64,000 nt of DNA, taken from Nitrococcus mobilis Nb-231 (GTDB lineage: Bacteria; Pseudomonadota; Gammaproteobacteria; Nitrococcales; Nitrococcaceae). Numbering within the stretch: the stretch's first letter is position 1; every line of letters begins with the position of its first letter. The position numbers and the translations under genes were made by a program. Location: positions 2,592,341 through 2,656,340 of the forward strand of contig NZ_CH672427.1 in NCBI RefSeq assembly GCF_000153205.1. Direction: 5' to 3'. The notes beneath the pieces are model-generated. The model was not told the origin of the DNA and made no database searches. It was given only the letters and a program-made list of their open reading frames with translations. Below are positions 59,426 to 64,000 of the stretch, piece by piece.

Positions 59426-61432
59426 TCATCCTTTCAGGAAGTTTCGAAGATCGTCAGCGAAAAGCGCAAACTCCAGAGGAATGCGAACATGCCATGGAGA
59501 AAGGGCCATCGAACCTTCGAGCCACATGAAGGGAGGGGATTCGAGATTCTTTTTTTTGGATATCGCCTTGGAGAAGACGGTCCATACATCCTTCCGACGC
59601 AGTGGGCGGCATAGCGACTCTACGAACGTTTTCTCGTGCCGCATGTCCGCGACAGTGCCGAACAGAGCCATTGCGTGCGCATCTGCCGCATTTGGGCGTC
59701 GCAGAAAGCTTTCCACATTGGAAAGTATCTCGCCAACGTGCTCGGTCAACGCGGAGGAAATCGCGGGGTCAGCAGCGACCAATTGTGCGGCGGAAATCGC
59801 TGTTTCATGGAGCTTCGCTGCATACGCTAATTCAGCTTCGCCTCGGAGTTCTTTACCAAAGACAGGGGCAGGCTGATTTTTTTTCATTTGGTAGCCACGG
59901 GTAGTCGCATGCGTGGAGATGAGAAAACAGTGTTCAATGATGACTCGGCGTCGGGAGAAAAGGGAGCCAGCTTTGGGAACGAATGGATAGGCGATGCCTG
60001 CCTGAGCTTCTTTGAGATGGTCACGAGCCAAGGCCAGGTAATAACCCTTTGGCGCGTGATGTGGCTCCCCTCCGATGTCCAGGATACGTTTAAGGGCTGC
60101 CTGGGAATTCAGGGACCAGCCCGCATCGACCAAAGCCCAGGGTGTGTCGTCGAACAACCCCTCTTGCCTGAAGTACGAGAGTGCAATATCACGCTCCCGT
60201 GCAGCTGACAGAACGACCATTTTTCGGGTAGAGGCGTTCCCCATTAGCTCGTCCAGAAACCTGCTTGCCTGATCGTAGGGTAAATGCTTCGACCACTCGG
60301 TGACGCTACAGGACAGATGCCTGCGGATGGTCTCCCGGACATCGTCGTCCAGGCCCATTCTCACTGTGATGTCGTGCCTGCTGTTGTTTTGCCCGGGGGT
60401 CACGGGGAAGCGCCGCCAATCAGTATTATCCGGCGTAATCGAGGGCGGTAGCCATGCCCGGCGCGATCCGTACAGGTAGCGTAGCTCTAAAACATCACTA
60501 CCGCTCTGCAGTGCTTGCGCCATCCGAAACAAGATTTCCGCGTCGCGAGCCACGAAATAAAGCCGGCGTAAGCCGTGGCGCTTCGCATGGTCCAGAACCC
60601 AGATGACGTACGCCAGCAGGAAGGGGACGACAATCCTATGTCTTAGGTGATCCAGCGGGTTGTCTTCGTGGTCGGCATCTGTACCCACAGATAGGCGCAA
60701 TCGCCGGGTCAATCCAGCCAGGAACGAACGCCCACGGTGTCTTGGCAGCCGACGCCCAGCCATACGAGCTTCCTGAGCGGTCAGCATGCCGTCTCGAATG
60801 TGGCAAGCCTTTATGTTTGCGTTAGAAGCCATTCGAATATCTGCATGAAGATTATCTCCGCTATGAATGAGTTGCGCCGCTTCCAATCCTTCTGCGTTCA
60901 GGACGTGATGAAAGAGTTGGCCATGATGCTTGCTGACGCCGACATCGCAGGACACATACAGTGCATCGCCTTTTTCCATCACACCACAATCCATCAATAT
61001 GGGCGCAAGAACGGAAGACGGGAGATACATATCCGAAATGAAAATAATTCGGTTACCAATTTTGCGAAGATGACGGATCTGGGAAACGACTGCTGGAATG
61101 GGGTAAATACTCTCACGCTCAAGCTCGACTTCCGCGTGAATCAGTTCGTGCACTTGAACAGGTAGACCGTGAGGCAAGTGTAACTGTTCGTAGATATTCT
61201 TTATGGTTACCGTCTGACGCGGTTGTGCAATTCTGTGAGCTATTTTCTCTGCGCGTATACGCAGCGACTGGAATCGTGCTGCAAATTTATGTCTTTCATT
61301 ATTGTTTAAGTTTTCCGGTGTAAGGCGCACGCCGAGTTCATAAAACAGATCTCTCGGGTGCGCAAAAGTGCGAGTGATGCAGGTGTCGAACACGTCGAAC
61401 GAGTAAGCCGACTTGGTTGTCCTGCCTATCAT
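59426..61432 (-). CDS. HAD-superfamily hydrolase, large (COG5610-like)
   Basis: A 668-residue protein whose first 230 residues form a HAD phosphatase-like domain: SFDVFDTCITR with the nucleophile D13, IFISDMYLPSS with the motif II Ser, VSKHHGQLF with the Lys, and HSGDNLHADIRMA with the motif IV acids. The larger remainder (VPFLLAYVIWVLDHAKRHGL; RLYFVARDAEILFRMAQ) is the usual companion domain of this group, found in surface polysaccharide loci. A sugar-phosphate role is inferred. ATG 61432 follows AGGGCAATCAATA. Its GC content is lower than that of genes to the left. Confidence 0.8.
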   Translation of the reverse strand: MIGRTTKSAYSFDVFDTCITRTFAHPRDLFYELGVRLTPENLNNNERHKFAARFQSLRIRAEKIAHRIAQPRQTVTIKNIYEQLHLPHGLPVQVHELIHAEVELERESIYPIPAVVSQIRHLRKIGNRIIFISDMYLPSSVLAPILMDCGVMEKGDALYVSCDVGVSKHHGQLFHHVLNAEGLEAAQLIHSGDNLHADIRMASNANIKACHIRDGMLTAQEARMAGRRLPRHRGRSFLAGLTRRLRLSVGTDADHEDNPLDHLRHRIVVPFLLAYVIWVLDHAKRHGLRRLYFVARDAEILFRMAQALQSGSDVLELRYLYGSRRAWLPPSITPDNTDWRRFPVTPGQNNSRHDITVRMGLDDDVRETIRRHLSCSVTEWSKHLPYDQASRFLDELMGNASTRKMVVLSAARERDIALSYFRQEGLFDDTPWALVDAGWSLNSQAALKRILDIGGEPHHAPKGYYLALARDHLKEAQAGIAYPFVPKAGSLFSRRRVIIEHCFLISTHATTRGYQMKKNQPAPVFGKELRGEAELAYAAKLHETAISAAQLVAADPAISSALTEHVGEILSNVESFLRRPNAADAHAMALFGTVADMRHEKTFVESLCRPLRRKDVWTVFSKAISKKKNLESPPFMWLEGSMALSPWHVRIPLEFALFADDLRNFLKG

Positions 61433-61558
61433 TATTGATTGCCCTCATTCCATTACAACTAATATCAAAAATATTGTACCTAGAACGCTCTAACGATAAA
61501 TCAAGTATTTACATTATTATTCCAGCATTGTCATCATGATTTGTGGTTCTAAAATAAT
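61433..61558 (-). promoter_or_regulatory. AT-rich spacer, probable promoter of the HAD gene
   Basis: Very AT-rich 126 bp. Read leftward it contains TACAAT about 45 bases before the HAD gene start, a good -10 candidate; the best -35 (TTTATC, 16 bases upstream of it) is poor. No other structure seen. Confidence 0.3.
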
Positions 61559-62737
61559 TCAAATAAGATCTAGTAGTCTATTTATTTTTCGGAACAGTGG
61601 CGCTTTCCGCAGCAATCGTATAAACTTAATAACCAGCGTACTTTTTACTTCTTCTGACCATTCGTATAGCTCTTTTTCTTTTTTCATGTAGGCGTCAGAC
61701 GCATATTGAAGGGTTGCGGTAGCTGAAGAAGAAAAACAGCTAATTTGCGAGTGAACAAGCTTGAAATCTAGCGGACCATAAGCAGACTGCGGCTGGGTTC
61801 TGCTGTCGTCATATTCTCCATTCCCAAGTTTTAATATCAGATTTCGAAGATTTTCGGTAGCATTGCCGATGCTAAGTTCTTCTTCTAGGCAATATGCTTG
61901 ATATGCTATTTTTTCTGCCGGCGGATACAGTAGTTCGTTTATTACCGGATAAATATGATCGCAGCTGCGTATCTCCCATGCCGTATCAATATATATGGGC
62001 ACGGGCCTGTATTCTATGATTGCAGTTGGCAACCCGGAAAGCATGCCTTCAAGCGCGATAGTGGAAGGAAATGCAATCATGGCGGAGGATGTTGCCAGTA
62101 ATTTGGTCAAATGCCCGTTGGCAGCTCTCACGCCCAATGCCTGAGCGAGCCCATTTGTAATTCTCCACACACAATCTATATTTAGTTTATCTGTTAATTT
62201 TTTGATATCAGAAAGTGCACGTATCACATTTATGTGATGGTCGTTATTATGGGCCGGTGTGCGCGCGCAGCAGATTAATAACGTGGGACGTTGCCTCGAT
62301 TGTATTACTCTTTTTATTGAAAATCCGTCTAACCTGGGTAAACCAATTACACTGATTTTATCTCCAAGCCCCATGGCTGAAAGTATTCTTGCTTGGTGTC
62401 GACCTATTACCGATATATGGTTTGCAATAAGTGGTTGGAGAACAGTGCCAGTCTTTAAAACAAAGCTATGGTTATTCCAAATGTACGACCATTCGATTAC
62501 ACCATCCATGACATAAAGCACTGGAATATTTCTTTTGCGCGCTTCAACAGCAATTATCCTCTGGAATGGCAACCACTCCAGGCTGAGAAGCACCAAGTCT
62601 GGTTTTTCCTTGTCGAGAAATAGCGTAGCAGCCGCCTTGCGGTCGTCAACATAGATAGGAGTTATTTGTTCAGTTGAGAGCGCGTTCCCATATATGCGCC
62701 CGGCATCCTCATGCGAGTTAAGAACGAGTACTTTCAT
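61559..62737 (-). CDS. glycan biosynthesis-associated protein, GT-B-like, unknown
   Basis: A 392-residue soluble protein in an AT-rich, plainly foreign block. The first half begins MKVLVLNSHEDAGRIYGNAL and includes VISVIGRHQARILSAMGLGD-like NHISVIGRHQARILSAMG and DKISVIGLPRLDGF; the second has LATSSAMIAFPSTIALEGML and SGLPTAIIEYRPVPIYI. That layout, with a conserved Ser/Thr-Glu region near a nucleotide pocket, resembles GT-B transferases or CDP-glycerol-type transferases of capsule loci. I cannot name the family, and the substrate is unknown. Confidence 0.65.
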   Translation of the reverse strand: MKVLVLNSHEDAGRIYGNALSTEQITPIYVDDRKAAATLFLDKEKPDLVLLSLEWLPFQRIIAVEARKRNIPVLYVMDGVIEWSYIWNNHSFVLKTGTVLQPLIANHISVIGRHQARILSAMGLGDKISVIGLPRLDGFSIKRVIQSRQRPTLLICCARTPAHNNDHHINVIRALSDIKKLTDKLNIDCVWRITNGLAQALGVRAANGHLTKLLATSSAMIAFPSTIALEGMLSGLPTAIIEYRPVPIYIDTAWEIRSCDHIYPVINELLYPPAEKIAYQAYCLEEELSIGNATENLRNLILKLGNGEYDDSRTQPQSAYGPLDFKLVHSQISCFSSSATATLQYASDAYMKKEKELYEWSEEVKSTLVIKFIRLLRKAPLFRKINRLLDLI

Positions 62738-62821
62738 TGCATTAATAGATGAATGCGATATTAGTGGTAATCATACGAAAAATTATGTTTTAGTGAGCGG
62801 CGGTACGGGTTTGAAAAAATT

Positions 62822-63613
62822 TTACTCAAATGAATAAGAAAATAACTCGATGTCGTATCGGTAGACATTTTTTACTATATCTATCGATTTTTTGGAGTAC
62901 ATCTCTCTGTAATTAAATAGCTCTTTGTTACGAGATTTATTCCTATACTCTAAGCTGCCATTCTGCAAGCCAAGTTTCCGCCTAATATGAATATAATTTT
63001 CATTTATAGTTTCATATCGGCCAATGTAATCTACCAGTATATTTTGTGTCGTTGGGTGACAAATAAATTTATATTGTGGTATGAAATGTACATGGGCATA
63101 TATGTTATCTTTATTTACCCAAGTGCGCACAAAGTTATTGAATGATTTTAGCTCTTCAAGCTTGTGTTTATTCCAAAATTTGAGATCATTTTCATTGCGT
63201 GCCTCGCCACCATTTTTTAGGTAGTTGTATGCAGAAAACAACCTGTCCCACGGGTTTCTGACAAAACAGAATTTAAAGTATCTGTCGAAATCGGTATGTG
63301 AGTAAACTATTAAATGCTTAGTAATAGTGTTATGACCAAGTTTCATTTTTCCAAATAAAGAAATTGCCACTGAGCTTCCGCCTGTTTTCGGGATGTGTAT
63401 AAAAATACACTCGTGTTTATCAAACAAACTAAACGACGACTCGCTATTAGCTGATCGCTTCTCTTGTAATAATTGGAAGCGGGCTGGGTGAAGTTGAGCA
63501 AATAGCGCTCGTCGTATGTCATGTGGTAGTGCAAAAAACATTTTGTTCCGAAATAATATTAACGGTCTCATGGTCTGGGCCATCAAAGAAATCGCCATCA
63601 TCAGGTTCGCCAT
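62822..63613 (-). CDS. sulfotransferase family protein
   Basis: The protein carries both PAPS-binding motifs of carbohydrate sulfotransferases: IFIHIPKTGGSSVAISLF (5' phosphosulfate loop) and FKFCFVRNPWDRLFSAYNYL (3' phosphate site), spaced as in the sulfotransferase 2 group. It should sulfate a sugar of the surface glycan or an exported compound. The start is uncertain: 63613 gives 263 residues, while ATG 63541 (MFFALPHDIRRALFAQLHP, GGAA upstream) gives 239 and looks closer to relatives. AT-rich, lying between the GT-B-like gene and an ABC fragment. Confidence 0.85.
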   Translation of the reverse strand: MANLMMAISLMAQTMRPLILFRNKMFFALPHDIRRALFAQLHPARFQLLQEKRSANSESSFSLFDKHECIFIHIPKTGGSSVAISLFGKMKLGHNTITKHLIVYSHTDFDRYFKFCFVRNPWDRLFSAYNYLKNGGEARNENDLKFWNKHKLEELKSFNNFVRTWVNKDNIYAHVHFIPQYKFICHPTTQNILVDYIGRYETINENYIHIRRKLGLQNGSLEYRNKSRNKELFNYREMYSKKSIDIVKNVYRYDIELFSYSFE

Positions 63614-63696
63614 CCAGTCTTATAGCTTTGGTTCCAACTTCTTCTTTCCTGTGTATGTTGGTAAACTGCTACGACTGCAACTGTTTTGTGGCATCC

Positions 63697-64000
63697 TCAG
63701 AGTGACACCTTTTTGTGGGTAATCAAAACAGCGGTCTTGCTGCCAGATAGACTGCGGACCGCTTCGTTCATGGCTTTCTCGGTTTGTGCGTCCAATGCAC
63801 TGGTCGCTTCGTCGAAGAACAGTACCGAAGGGCTGCGATACAATGCTCGGGCAATACCCACACGCTGGCGTTGTCCTCCAGGAAGGCGGATACCGCGATC
63901 ACCAACGGGAGTGTCATACCCTTCAGGCGATTCGTGTGTGACAAAGTCATGGATTTGCGCGGCACGCGCAGCGCGCTCTACTGCTTGCATATCAATATTT
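63697..64000 (-). pseudogene. ABC transporter ATPase, 3' end, broken and cut by window edge
   Basis: The frame is open to the window end and reads [40 protein letters not shown] (ABC signature in LPGGQRQR), [20 protein letters not shown] with Walker B, and LITHKK with the H-loop His, then stops at VSL. A normal ATPase would go on some 30 residues, so the C-terminus is lost. Type resembles MsbA/PglK exporters of lipid-linked glycans. The rest of the gene lies to the right of the window. Confidence 0.8.

Overview
This window looks like a chromosomal segment of a GC-rich gammaproteobacterium, probably close to the Chromatiales or a related sulfur-oxidiser lineage. The evidence is the conserved run pncC-thpR-recA-recX-alaS-lysC-csrA-tRNA-Ser-tRNA-Arg with mutS divergent beside it, plus DUF1820, AmpD/AmpE and YjbQ genes. 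The lineage below class level is an inference. No CRISPR array, rRNA gene or prophage was seen.

Layout. 0-2.6 kb: a coupled pair of small membrane-protein ORFs and two truncated transposases (IS1380 and IS1634 type) meeting at a long imperfect inverted repeat. 2.7-8.6 kb: a leftward two-gene operon encoding a 999-residue protein of no recognised family and a 959-residue protein with a HET-C / zinc phospholipase-like histidine motif. This is the best candidate for an undescribed system. 9-19.7 kb: the DNA repair and core block (mutS, pncC, thpR, recA, recX, alaS, lysC, csrA, tRNA-Ser(GCT), tRNA-Arg(ACG)). 19.7-22.7 kb: a leftward gnd-glk-pgl sugar phosphate operon. 22.9-26.7 kb: small conserved and hypothetical genes ending at tRNA-Ser(GGA).

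26.7-41.6 kb is an accessory stretch littered with decayed insertion sequences (a multiply broken transposase, IS3, two IS5-type, an IS1380 start, and an internally deleted IS1634). Between them lie cargo genes: a copper P-type ATPase with a DUF411 partner, MgtE, a half-size GDT1-like transporter, an MpaB-like oxygenase with an SRPBCC partner, a GDSL esterase with a sorting-type tail, and a SWIM zinc-finger gene broken by one frameshift. 41.6-46.5 kb holds HDOD, YyaL, AmpD and AmpE genes.

46.6-59 kb mixes surface-glycan genes (two GT4 glycosyltransferases, a methyltransferase, UDP-galactopyranose mutase), a polyphosphate-type glucokinase, two Uma2 nucleases and an unusual density of toxin-antitoxin loci. 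Some of these are intact (parDE, vapBC, HigA), some broken (a RelE toxin with two stop codons, a truncated HigB, HigA/ParE relics, a HigA lacking part of its DNA-binding helix). A 153-bp MITE with perfect 20-bp ends and a duplicated piece of glf lie among them. 59.4-63.7 kb is an AT-rich block, plainly foreign in composition, with a HAD-domain protein, a glycan-related protein and a sulfotransferase. It is flanked by inverted relics of a flippase-type ABC ATPase. Together the right third reads as a variable cell-surface polysaccharide locus whose edges are marked by repeats, transporter relics and toxin-antitoxin debris.
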